Shown: positions 1-7,186 of the stretch, piece after piece | Position numbering within the stretch: position 1 is the first letter of the stretch | Layout of the letters: each line of letters starts with the position of its first letter | DNA from: Hymenobacter aranciens | Lineage (GTDB): Bacteria > Bacteroidota > Bacteroidia > Cytophagales > Hymenobacteraceae | Direction: 5' to 3' | NCBI RefSeq assembly: GCF_030580865.1 | Contig: NZ_JAUQSY010000001.1 | Coordinates: 1-64,000, forward strand | Length of the DNA: 64,000 bases | Notes under the pieces: generated by a model | What the model saw: only the letters and a program-made list of their open reading frames with translations | Told to the model about the DNA's origin: nothing | Database searches by the model: none | Translations under genes and position numbers: made by a program

Positions 1-238
1 GCGCGGCGCTGGCCAGCCGTAGCGCGGGGCCGGCGGCCGGGCCGGGCGCGGGCAGTTGCCGCAGCAGCGGAGCCAGGACCTCGGCGGTGGCGGGGCTGAG
101 GCCGCGCCGCCCGGTTTCGAGGTGGCCGGCGCTGGCTTCGCTCAGGCCCAGCCAGGCGGCCAGCTCCTGCTGGCTCAGGCCGAAGTGCTGGCGCACGGCG
201 GCAGCGGCGGTGTCGGAAGGGAGGGCCGGGCGGGGCAT
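1..238 (-). CDS. XRE-family helix-turn-helix regulator (partial)
   Basis: Seventy-nine codons are visible and the 3' end lies beyond the window edge. The first 60 residues fit a Cro/C1-type helix-turn-helix: GLSQQELAAWLGLSEA forms the first two helices and GHLETGRRGLSP the recognition helix and following turn. The ATG is followed at once by this domain, which supports the start. It lies downstream of, and on the same strand as, the ABC-3C operon. A TGTAGGGTATT motif begins three bases upstream of its ATG, inside a near-perfect inverted repeat, and the same motif recurs upstream of the ABC-3C operon. I infer an autoregulating repressor that may also control the operon. Family assignment is firm; target genes are inference. 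Confidence 0.8.
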   Translation of the reverse strand, partial: MPRPALPSDTAAAAVRQHFGLSQQELAAWLGLSEASAGHLETGRRGLSPATAEVLAPLLRQLPAPGPAAGPALRLASAA

Positions 239-241
239 GGG

Positions 242-322
242 TGTAGGGTATTTGGCGCAAGATACAGCAATAGCCTACAGATGGTGTAGTTTATCACTCC
301 CTTTTGCACCAAATACCCTACA
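242..322. promoter_or_regulatory. Operator-like inverted repeat upstream of the XRE gene
   Basis: Two 19-bp arms (242-260 and 304-322) are inverted copies with 18 of 19 positions matching; each contains TGTAGGGTATTTGG. Between them lies a third, inverted copy, TGTAGGCTATT (269-279, minus strand), and a degenerate one near 285. The cluster occupies the whole region upstream of the XRE start codon, so binding there would block its transcription. The same word recurs at 3404-3459. Confidence 0.6.
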
Positions 323-348
323 ACGTTTTCTGCAGAAAGTTGAGTTTA

Positions 349-2103
349 TCAATAGAAGTCAAACCCAAACAGACCGCCGCCGTCATCGTCCGTTAGTTTT
401 GGCTCAACAATGTATTGCTCCAATGGTAGTTCAGTTGAGCGGTTTTGAGGAACTGGTATTTGGTCGGAATTCAGGGTAATAATGTATTGAAAACCGATTT
501 TTTTAGCAAGCCCAGCCCCATAGGCCCATGCTTTCTCATTCTGTCGCTCATCAACCGGGTCAAATAGGTGACTGTCGTGTACCAAAAAGCCTGGAGTCAT
601 TCCACGCTTCCCGGCCACGCGCATCAGCATCATATCGAAGCAGAACACCTGCATGCTATTTACGCCGCGGCTGTTTTGTCCCTGAATGGTAATGTCGAAC
701 TTCGGCCCAGATTCTGTCGCATAAATGGATAGATTACCGAAATCATTGTATAGGGCCTCCGACGCCTCTTCAAAAGCTAGTACGGCTTCTGCGATTACTG
801 ATTGATTTTCCCTTAAATCCCTTTGCAGACGTAAAAACAACTGTCCCTGCTTGATTTTGAGTTCAGCTACCTGCTGGGCCGCATTTTCAAGCAGTTTCTG
901 GTTTTGTTTCAGGCTTTCTACGACGGCGACAGCCTTCCCTAACTGAATTTGGAGTTGAGTGTGATGCTCCAAAGCACCGTGAGTATGCAGCAGTTGCATA
1001 ATCTGGCTCCGCTGACCATCAAGCGTGCTAATTTCCTGTTTGTTCTTTTCAACCTTAGTTTCCGCCTCCGATAGCTCATCCTCCAGGTAGAGCCGGCGGT
1101 TACGCACAATGGATTCATGAAAGCGCCGTACTTCGTCGTAACGCGTTCTGACGATGGTGGGCAATACTAACCCTACTTCTGCATACAGGCGTTCAAGGTC
1201 CGAAACTTCCGGTGGGGTCTCGGACTGTAGCGACTGCCGCAACTCATCGGCATAGTAACGGCTTTGGGCGGCCTCGTCGGCGAGTTCATTGATACGGCGA
1301 GTTAGGTTGTTGGCTTCCCGCTCCCGCTCTGCGTAATCCTGCAGAACGCGAAACTCCGCAATGGCCTTACTTAGCCGGTCTACTTCTTTTTGGGCAAGCG
1401 TGAGTTGGGTAAAAATCTGCTTGGGGTCGCCGACCACGTTTTTCAAGCCTCCATCCCGGGCTACCTTTTGTAGTTTCTGAGCTGCCGCTATTTCCTGCCG
1501 CAGTTGCTCGCGCTCCTGACTTATTTTCCAGTCCAGTCCCAACAAGTAGGAAAGTCCTACCCGCACGTCGGCTGGCTGCTGTTGGTAAGCCTGCTTGGTA
1601 GGCTCGGCTAATCCTCCGTTCTCAGCCCGCCGCACAAAATAGCTAAACAGTTGGCCGAATGTTGGTCCATAAACTCCCAGATTTTCCTCAAGCCCAAACA
1701 TTGCCAGACCAAGTATGCCGCGCCATTTATCATGGGCCAGCTTAGCAGTGCCTTTGCCTTGTAGCGGGTCGATTGGCCAAGCAGCCGTTGAGCCAGTTAG
1801 CAACTCAATATCCAGCCACCGGAAGGATGCACCACTTCTGCTTACGCGCAATAAGGCTCCTTTAAGGTCGAACTCTATCGAAAAGGTATAAGCTTCTAGT
1901 GCTGGTTTGCGAAAAAGAGAGTTTGTTTCACCTTCTTTGCCAAAGAGAAAATGAATGAGCTGAAGCAGGCTGGACTTGCCGGACTTGTTGCGAGTTTGCC
2001 CATCATTGGATTGGGCCAGCTTATCAGAGACAATAATATTCAGCCCCGGCCGTAGTTCGACTGGTTTAAAGGTGGGCAGGTCGCTGGTAATGCGGTGAAT
2101 CAC
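349..2103 (-). CDS. ABC-3C ATPase component, DUF2326 family
   Basis: This 584-residue SMC/RecN-like ATPase has a Walker A motif near residues 38-45 (NKSGKSSLL), a long coiled coil over roughly residues 190-450, and a C-terminal DUF2326-type segment with LVHDSHLFDPVDERQ and an ATPase tail. I place the start at a GTG at 2103 because it forms a 4-base GTGA overlap with the stop of the preceding gene and is followed by the family's N-terminal strand; the open frame runs 91 codons further upstream but only through that gene. In ABC-3C systems this ATPase is proposed to sense an invading nucleoprotein state and license an effector. It is the last gene of a tight three-gene operon. Substrate and trigger are unknown. 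Confidence 0.85.
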   Translation of the reverse strand: MIHRITSDLPTFKPVELRPGLNIIVSDKLAQSNDGQTRNKSGKSSLLQLIHFLFGKEGETNSLFRKPALEAYTFSIEFDLKGALLRVSRSGASFRWLDIELLTGSTAAWPIDPLQGKGTAKLAHDKWRGILGLAMFGLEENLGVYGPTFGQLFSYFVRRAENGGLAEPTKQAYQQQPADVRVGLSYLLGLDWKISQEREQLRQEIAAAQKLQKVARDGGLKNVVGDPKQIFTQLTLAQKEVDRLSKAIAEFRVLQDYAEREREANNLTRRINELADEAAQSRYYADELRQSLQSETPPEVSDLERLYAEVGLVLPTIVRTRYDEVRRFHESIVRNRRLYLEDELSEAETKVEKNKQEISTLDGQRSQIMQLLHTHGALEHHTQLQIQLGKAVAVVESLKQNQKLLENAAQQVAELKIKQGQLFLRLQRDLRENQSVIAEAVLAFEEASEALYNDFGNLSIYATESGPKFDITIQGQNSRGVNSMQVFCFDMMLMRVAGKRGMTPGFLVHDSHLFDPVDERQNEKAWAYGAGLAKKIGFQYIITLNSDQIPVPQNRSTELPLEQYIVEPKLTDDDGGGLFGFDFY

Positions 2104-2336
2104 GAGGCTTTTCTGACAATCCGATTGCCATCTAAGGTTATGGTTCCGATACTGGCCAGCAGGTCGAGGGACAGTACAAACCAATCGAATGAAACGGGAG
2201 AGGTGTTGGTAGGGCGGGCCCTGAACTCTTCCCACAACACGGAAATCGTTTTGGGCCGCGCCAGCAAGCCGAGCAGTTGGCCACCGATGGTAAGCAACGC
2301 CCGGTCTTCTGGTAGATGTTTGGAGGGAAGAATCAT
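2100..2336 (-). CDS. ABC-3C middle component (MC6-like)
   Basis: A 78-residue protein beginning MILPSKHLPEDRALLTIG and containing ISFDWF-like SFDWFVLSLDLLASIGTI. This fits the small 'middle component 6' family found between the REase-like and ATPase genes of ABC-3C systems, a winged-helix-like adaptor. It starts two bases after the upstream stop and overlaps the ATPase gene by four bases, so the three genes are probably translationally coupled. The family call is from memory of the motif pattern. The gene is small, but its position and the overlaps make it very likely real. Confidence 0.8.
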   Translation of the reverse strand: MILPSKHLPEDRALLTIGGQLLGLLARPKTISVLWEEFRARPTNTSPVSFDWFVLSLDLLASIGTITLDGNRIVRKAS

Positions 2337-2338
2337 GG

Positions 2339-3241
2339 CTACTCGTTGAACGTGTGGGCTGCCTCGAAGATGTCACAAGTTTGAAAGAAGTGCGCTAGTA
2401 CGGCGATAGACACGTCGGGCGAATGCTTGCGGTGGGCTGATACGAACTCCAATAATGCAGCAAAAATTTCGTCCGGGTCCATCCGCGAAGCTTTCAGCCA
2501 GAGGTATTCCGCCCGTAAAGTTGCGGCTACTTTCTGGCCAAGCTCCGGGTCAAAAGCATAGTTTGCCAAGAACCTTGCAATTCGTTCGGTCGCGCTATAG
2601 CCCCATAGAATAAGCCGGCGGTTGCCCTTGCTTAGGCCATTTGCGTCGAGCTTTCCATAGTCTACTTCGCTAATCGGCTCAGTTACCTCTGGTAAGATGC
2701 GTGCTACCTGCTCTAATGTAACTCGAATTTCGTCAATATTAATCTGAGAAGGCGCGGGTGCCACAAAGGCTGGCCCTAGCACTAGCGCAATGTCCTCGTC
2801 ACGCAACGAGAAGACAATTTCTCGCAAATCGTACGGCGTGAACTGGACAAGTTGCTTTCCAGCATGACTTTGTTCCAACTCTAGGAATACATCTAACACA
2901 TGAGGTGGAACCCCTTTCCAAGCGTTATGCACAAACGTCCATTTGGTAAAGTGCTCGTTCCAATGGTGAACAGCCCCCGCAAAATCTTCTCTGATTTTAC
3001 GGACAGTTTCTGCAGCCTGCATCTCTGCAGGAGCATATACTTGGAATAATTCTTTAGTCGAGATGATGTAACCGTCATTCTTTCGGTCACCTGTTCTTCC
3101 CCACGGCCGCACCCGCACGAAATCACCACCGTGCGCCAACTGCATAATATCCGAGAAAAAGTCCTGGAATTCATCACCTCGTTTTTCGTGAATCAGATTC
3201 CTAAACATTAGCTCATAATAGGCACGGGTAGAAGAGTGCAT
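2339..3241 (-). CDS. ABC-3C effector, REase-like N-terminus plus ABC-3C C-terminal domain
   Basis: A 300-residue protein, first in the operon. Residues 1-75 resemble a PD-(D/E)XK/Mrr-like nuclease fold: after an early helix with E24 comes GRTGDRKNDGYI (D52, D56), then ELFQVYAP (E64, Q67), the layout seen in effector domains of ABC-3C proteins. The usual catalytic lysine after the second strand is not obvious, so activity is uncertain. The remainder is helical and matches the region shared by ABC-3C C-terminal-domain proteins. A consensus -7 element TACTTTTG lies 63-70 bases upstream. Role inferred: nuclease or nucleic-acid-binding effector in an anti-phage or anti-plasmid system. Confidence 0.75.
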   Translation of the reverse strand: MHSSTRAYYELMFRNLIHEKRGDEFQDFFSDIMQLAHGGDFVRVRPWGRTGDRKNDGYIISTKELFQVYAPAEMQAAETVRKIREDFAGAVHHWNEHFTKWTFVHNAWKGVPPHVLDVFLELEQSHAGKQLVQFTPYDLREIVFSLRDEDIALVLGPAFVAPAPSQINIDEIRVTLEQVARILPEVTEPISEVDYGKLDANGLSKGNRRLILWGYSATERIARFLANYAFDPELGQKVAATLRAEYLWLKASRMDPDEIFAALLEFVSAHRKHSPDVSIAVLAHFFQTCDIFEAAHTFNE

Positions 3242-3303
3242 AACAGATAGAGAGTAGTGATGAGGGCTTTCAGGCTTGAGTAGCTAGGTTGGGCTAATTA
3301 GCT

Positions 3304-3311
3304 CAAAAGTA
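3304..3311 (-). promoter_or_regulatory. Putative -7 promoter element of the ABC-3C operon
   Basis: TACTTTTG on the minus strand matches the Bacteroidota -7 consensus TAnnTTTG exactly and lies 63 bases upstream of the first operon gene. No clear TTG -33 element is seen at the usual spacing. Confidence 0.45.
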
Positions 3312-3403
3312 CAGACATTTGGCAGATGCTACTGGCACTTTCGTACCAATGATGAGTTTTGAATCTATGCGGCAGGCTGAATCCTTATTAAAGGCGACGC
3401 CTG

Positions 3404-3459
3404 TGTAGGCTATTCTGAGAGTTTATAAAAAATACCCTACATCCTGTGTAGGGTATTTT
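3404..3459. promoter_or_regulatory. Operator-like cluster upstream of the ABC-3C operon and yfhO
   Basis: TGTAGGCTATT at 3404-3414 is followed by a perfect 13-bp palindrome (arms 3429-3441 and 3447-3459, five-base loop), each arm carrying TGTAGGGTATTTT. It lies between divergent genes, where a terminator would serve no gene, so an operator is more likely. It carries the same word as the cluster at 242-322. The rest of the 3242-3585 intergenic stretch holds the -7 element at 3304 and a C-rich tract before yfhO. Confidence 0.6.
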
Positions 3460-3585
3460 CATTTTATCTTGTTCAAACCCTACCCCCCACCCCGTCCCGC
3501 CCACTCCCCCGCGCGCGTCATTCCCGCCCTCCCCGCTCCCTGCCGTAACTTCGGGGCCGTTTTGACTTTCTCCTAACTCCGCCCG

Positions 3586-6108
3586 ATGGCTGCTGTTACC
3601 TCTGCTTCTCTCTCCAAGCCTGCGCCGCTGTGGCAGCGGGCCCTGCCGCACGTGCTGGCGGTGCTGTTTTTCGTGGTGCTGGCCTGCGCCTACTTCGCGC
3701 CCATCGTGTGGGAAGGCAAGAGCCTGGCTCAGCACGACATCAGCCAGTTTCAGGGCGGCGCCCACGAGGCCCAGGAATACGCCAAGGCCACCGGCAAGGA
3801 GGCGCTGTGGAACAACTCCATGTTCAGCGGCATGCCGGCCTACCTCATCAGCCTGCACTTCTCGGGCGACCTCACGCCCTACCTCCAGAAAATCATGACG
3901 GTGGGTTTGCCACCAGTAGTGGCCAATCTGTTTTTGGCCTTACTGTGCGGCTACGTGCTGCTGGTGGCGCTGGGCGTGCGCCCGCTGGTGGCCACGGTGG
4001 GCGCGGTGGCGCTGGGCTTTTCCAGCTACAACCTCGCCATTCTGCTGGCCGGGCACAACACCAAGAGCTACGCCCTGGCCTACGCCCCGCTGGTGCTGGG
4101 CGGCCTGCTGGTCACGTTCCGCCGCAATAAGTGGCTGGGCGCCGCGCTGTTCACCTTCGGCCTAGCCATGAACCTGCGGGCCAACCACATCCAAATTACC
4201 TACTACCTCCTGCTGCTGGTGGCCATTTTTGGCGTAGTAGAACTGGTAGCCGCCGTGCGCGCCGGTCAGCTGCCGGCCTTTGCCCAGCGCGTAGCGCTGC
4301 TGGCCGTGGGCGGCGCCCTGGCCCTGGGCGTGAGCTTCGGCCGCCTCTACACCACCTACGAATACAGCAAGTACAGCAACCGCTCGCCCTCGGAACTGAA
4401 GGCCCTGCCCGCCGCCCCCGGCCAGGCCGCCGCGCCCAGCCAGGCCCAGCAGGACCGCGACTACGCCTTTGCCTACAGCTACGGCATCGGCGAAAGCATG
4501 ACCTTGCTGGTGCCCAACTTCTACGGCGGTAGCAGCTCGATGCCGCTGGGCACCGATTCGAACCTCGCCAAGGCCGGCCTGCCCACCGAATACCTCGCCC
4601 AGATGCCCACCTACTGGGGCGACCAAAGCTACGTGGCCGGCCCGGTGTACCTGGGGGTGGTCATGGGCTTTCTGTTCATCCTGGGCTTGTTCGTGGTGGA
4701 TAAGCGCACGCGCTACTGGCTGCTGGCCGGCACCATTTTGTCGCTGCTGCTGGCCTGGGGCAAGAACTTCGAAACCTTCAACAACTTGATTTTCGATTAC
4801 CTGCCCGGCTACCGCAGCTTCCGCGCCGTGAGCATGGGCCTGGTGATTGCGCAGCTGGCCGTGCCGCTGCTGGGCGCCCTGGCTTTGAGCAAGGTGCTGC
4901 AAGGCGGAGTTAAAAGTGAAAAGTTAAAAGTACCTGGTTTGCCGGGCAGCACTACAGAAGAAACTTTTAACTCTCAACTTTTAACTAACAAAGTGCTCTA
5001 CGCCGGGGCGGTAACGACCGGTATTCTCATTCTGGCCTGGGTGCTGAGCTTCGGCTTCGACTTCGCCTCGCCCGTCGATGCCTCGCTGACCAAGAGCGGC
5101 TTCACGCCGCAGCTGCTGGGGGCTCTGCGCGCCGACCGCGCCGACTTGCTGCGCAACGACATCTGGCGCGGGCTGTTCTTCGTGGGCGCCGCGCTGGGCG
5201 TGCTCTATTTCCACCGCAAGGGCAAGCTGGGCGCCGCCCCGGCCGCTGCCGTCATGGTGGCGCTGGTGCTCATCGACCTCTGGGGCGCCGACAAGCGCTA
5301 CCTCAACGCCGACAGCTTCCAGCGCGGCACTATCGCCGAGAGCTTCGAGCCCACGCCCGCCGACCAGCAGATTTTGCAGGACAAGGACCTGAGCTACCGC
5401 GTGCTCAATACCGGCAACCCCTTCAACGAAGCCCAGACCTCGTACTTCCACAAGAGCATCGGCGGCTACCACGGCGCCAAGCTGCGCCGTTACCAGGACC
5501 TTATTGAGCGCCAGATTGCGCAGAACAACCAGCAGGTGCTCAACATGCTCAACACCCGCTACATCGTGTTTGCCAGCCAGCAGCAGGGCCAGCCCGCCCA
5601 GGTGCAGCGCAACCCCGAGGCCCTGGGCAACGCCTGGTTTGTGAGCGAAGTGAAAACCGTGCAGAACCCCGACGAGGAAATGGCGGCGCTCGATAAGTTC
5701 ACCCCCGCCATCACGGCCGTGGTGGATGCCAGCAAGTTCCCCGAGGTGAAGCCCGCCACCTACGACCCGCAGGGCTCCACCATCGCCCTCACCAACTACT
5801 CGCCCGACGCCCTCACCTACCGCTGCAACGCGCTGCGCCCCGGCTTCGTGGTGTTCTCCGAAGTGTATTACGCCGCCGGCTGGCAGGCCTTCCTCGACGG
5901 TAAGCCGGTGCCCCACGTGCGGGCCAACTTCGTGCTGCGGGCCATGCCCATGCCGGCCGGCGCCCACACGGTGGAGTTTAAGTTTGAGCCCAAGGCATAC
6001 ACCATTGGCAATGGCGTGTCGCTGGCTTCCAGCATCGGGCTGCTGCTGGTAGTGGCGGGCGCAGTGGTATATGGGGTGAGGCGGAAGGAGGCGCTAGCCA
6101 CCGCTTAA
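3586..6108 (+). CDS. YfhO-family integral membrane protein
   Basis: An 840-residue polytopic membrane protein of the YfhO family, GT-C-like glycosyltransferases that in Firmicutes glycosylate lipoteichoic acid; the Bacteroidota substrate is unknown. A first membrane segment lies at residues 20-40, many more follow to about residue 440 and around 465-545, a soluble domain covers roughly 560-800, and the last membrane helix is near 808-830. Residues 441-467 (GGVKSEKLKV... LLTNKV) are encoded by an in-frame palindromic repeat element and are probably not part of the ancestral protein. A TAACTTCG element 43 bases upstream resembles a -7 box. A second copy of the same repeat family follows the stop codon. 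Confidence 0.8.
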   Translation: MAAVTSASLSKPAPLWQRALPHVLAVLFFVVLACAYFAPIVWEGKSLAQHDISQFQGGAHEAQEYAKATGKEALWNNSMFSGMPAYLISLHFSGDLTPYLQKIMTVGLPPVVANLFLALLCGYVLLVALGVRPLVATVGAVALGFSSYNLAILLAGHNTKSYALAYAPLVLGGLLVTFRRNKWLGAALFTFGLAMNLRANHIQITYYLLLLVAIFGVVELVAAVRAGQLPAFAQRVALLAVGGALALGVSFGRLYTTYEYSKYSNRSPSELKALPAAPGQAAAPSQAQQDRDYAFAYSYGIGESMTLLVPNFYGGSSSMPLGTDSNLAKAGLPTEYLAQMPTYWGDQSYVAGPVYLGVVMGFLFILGLFVVDKRTRYWLLAGTILSLLLAWGKNFETFNNLIFDYLPGYRSFRAVSMGLVIAQLAVPLLGALALSKVLQGGVKSEKLKVPGLPGSTTEETFNSQLLTNKVLYAGAVTTGILILAWVLSFGFDFASPVDASLTKSGFTPQLLGALRADRADLLRNDIWRGLFFVGAALGVLYFHRKGKLGAAPAAAVMVALVLIDLWGADKRYLNADSFQRGTIAESFEPTPADQQILQDKDLSYRVLNTGNPFNEAQTSYFHKSIGGYHGAKLRRYQDLIERQIAQNNQQVLNMLNTRYIVFASQQQGQPAQVQRNPEALGNAWFVSEVKTVQNPDEEMAALDKFTPAITAVVDASKFPEVKPATYDPQGSTIALTNYSPDALTYRCNALRPGFVVFSEVYYAAGWQAFLDGKPVPHVRANFVLRAMPMPAGAHTVEFKFEPKAYTIGNGVSLASSIGLLLVVAGAVVYGVRRKEALATA
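4908..4986. repeat. In-frame palindromic element of the AGTTAAAAG family
   Basis: Arms 4908-4930 and 4964-4986 are inverted copies (about 20 of 23 positions) built from the word AGTTAAAAGT. The AT-rich element interrupts a very GC-rich gene without stop codon or frame loss, adding about 26 residues. Related copies are at 6119-6189 and 26031-26174, and inside 17392-17743. Confidence 0.8.
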
Positions 6109-6118
6109 AACCCCGGTC

Positions 6119-6189
6119 AGTTAAAAGTTAAAAGTGAAGAGTTAGAAGGCAGGACGACCTTTTAAACTCTTCACTTTTAACTTTTAACT
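6119..6189. repeat. Palindromic element of the AGTTAAAAG family
   Basis: Arms of about 31 bases built from AGTTAAAAGTTAAAAGTG flank a short GC-rich loop. It begins ten bases after the yfhO stop and ends 16 bases before the next start, so it may act as a terminator hairpin between the two genes. Confidence 0.8.
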
Positions 6190-6205
6190 TATTTCAGTCG
6201 CTGCC

Positions 6206-7069
6206 GTGTCCCAGTTCCAGGAAATCCTAACCCCTTACCCCAGCCGCCTGCTGCTCTGGCACGACGACAACAAGGCGCGCAAGCTGAAATACAATCTTCA
6301 GGCGGCCAGACAGCAGCGCCACGATACGCTACTCACCTTCGGCGGCGCCTACTCCAACCACATTGCCGCCGTGGCCGCCGCCGGCCGCCAGCACGGCCTG
6401 CGCACCATCGGCCTCATTCGGGGCGAGGCAACCCAGCCCCTCAACCCCACCCTGGCCCAGGCCGTGGCCGACGGCATGCAGCTGCATTACCTTGACCGCG
6501 CCAGCTACCGCCGCCGCGCCGAACCGGATTTTCAAGCCGAATTACTTCAGCAACACGGCCCCGCCTACCTGCTGCCCGAAGGCGGCACCAACGCCCTGGC
6601 CCTCCCCGGCTGCGCCGAGCTGGTAGCCGACATCCGCCAGCAAATTCCTGATTTCGATGTGCTGGCGGTGCCCGCAGGCACCGGCGGCACCCTGGCCGGC
6701 CTGCTCTGTGGCCTGGGCGAGCAGCAGCAGGCCCTGGGCGTAGCCGCGCTGAAAAATGGCGGCTTCCTGCGCGGTGAAGTGGATGCGCTGACGCAGCAGG
6801 CCGTGGGGCAGAAGTTGGAGAATTACACCATCGAAACCGGCTACCACTTCGGCGGCTACGCCCGCCACTCGGCCGATTTGCTGGCGTTTATCCGCGAGTT
6901 TCAGGCGCAGCACAGCGTGCTGCTTGACCCGGTTTATACCAGCAAAATGCTGTTTGGGGTGCTGGATTTAATTCGGCAAGGGCGCTGGGCGGCGGGTAGC
7001 ACGGTGGTGGCCATTCACACCGGCGGCCTGCAGGGCTGGGCAGGCTGGCGCGAGCGGTTTGACCAGTAA
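6206..7069 (+). CDS. D-cysteine desulfhydrase / ACC deaminase-like PLP enzyme
   Basis: A 287-residue fold-type II PLP enzyme of the 1-aminocyclopropane-1-carboxylate deaminase/D-cysteine desulfhydrase family. The PLP lysine is K23 in DNKARKLKYN, followed by FGGAYSNH (substrate/PLP contacts), PEGGTNALA and the phosphate-binding loop PAGTGGTLAG. The GTG start leaves only 22 residues before the lysine, roughly 15-20 fewer than family members I recall, and the usual SGNK is DNK. The upstream bases are a palindromic repeat, so the 5' end may have been remodelled. The stop codon TAA lies inside the 39-bp arm of the next inverted repeat. Substrate could be D-cysteine or another D-amino acid. Confidence 0.75.
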   Translation: MSQFQEILTPYPSRLLLWHDDNKARKLKYNLQAARQQRHDTLLTFGGAYSNHIAAVAAAGRQHGLRTIGLIRGEATQPLNPTLAQAVADGMQLHYLDRASYRRRAEPDFQAELLQQHGPAYLLPEGGTNALALPGCAELVADIRQQIPDFDVLAVPAGTGGTLAGLLCGLGEQQQALGVAALKNGGFLRGEVDALTQQAVGQKLENYTIETGYHFGGYARHSADLLAFIREFQAQHSVLLDPVYTSKMLFGVLDLIRQGRWAAGSTVVAIHTGGLQGWAGWRERFDQ

Positions 7070-7166
7070 CGCGAAACTCCGTTTCCGCGACGAGCGCAGC
7101 GAGTTCAATCGTCTTCTGACGTCTGATACTCGCTGCGCTCGTCGCGGAAACGGAGTTTCGCGTTAC
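7066..7166. repeat. 39-bp perfect inverted repeat overlapping a stop codon
   Basis: Arms 7066-7104 and 7128-7166 are perfect 39-bp inverted copies with a 23-base loop. The outer bases GTAAC supply the TAA stop of the preceding gene. The element sits between convergent genes and could terminate both. It has the look of a REP/MITE-like repeat. Confidence 0.9.
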
Positions 7167-7186
7167 TCACAGCACTGGTGCAGCAC

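Noticed and set aside
3429-3459. Palindrome read as a rho-independent terminator
   Set aside because: It lies between divergent genes with no transcript ending there, and it shares its word with the cluster before the XRE gene, so an operator is more likely.
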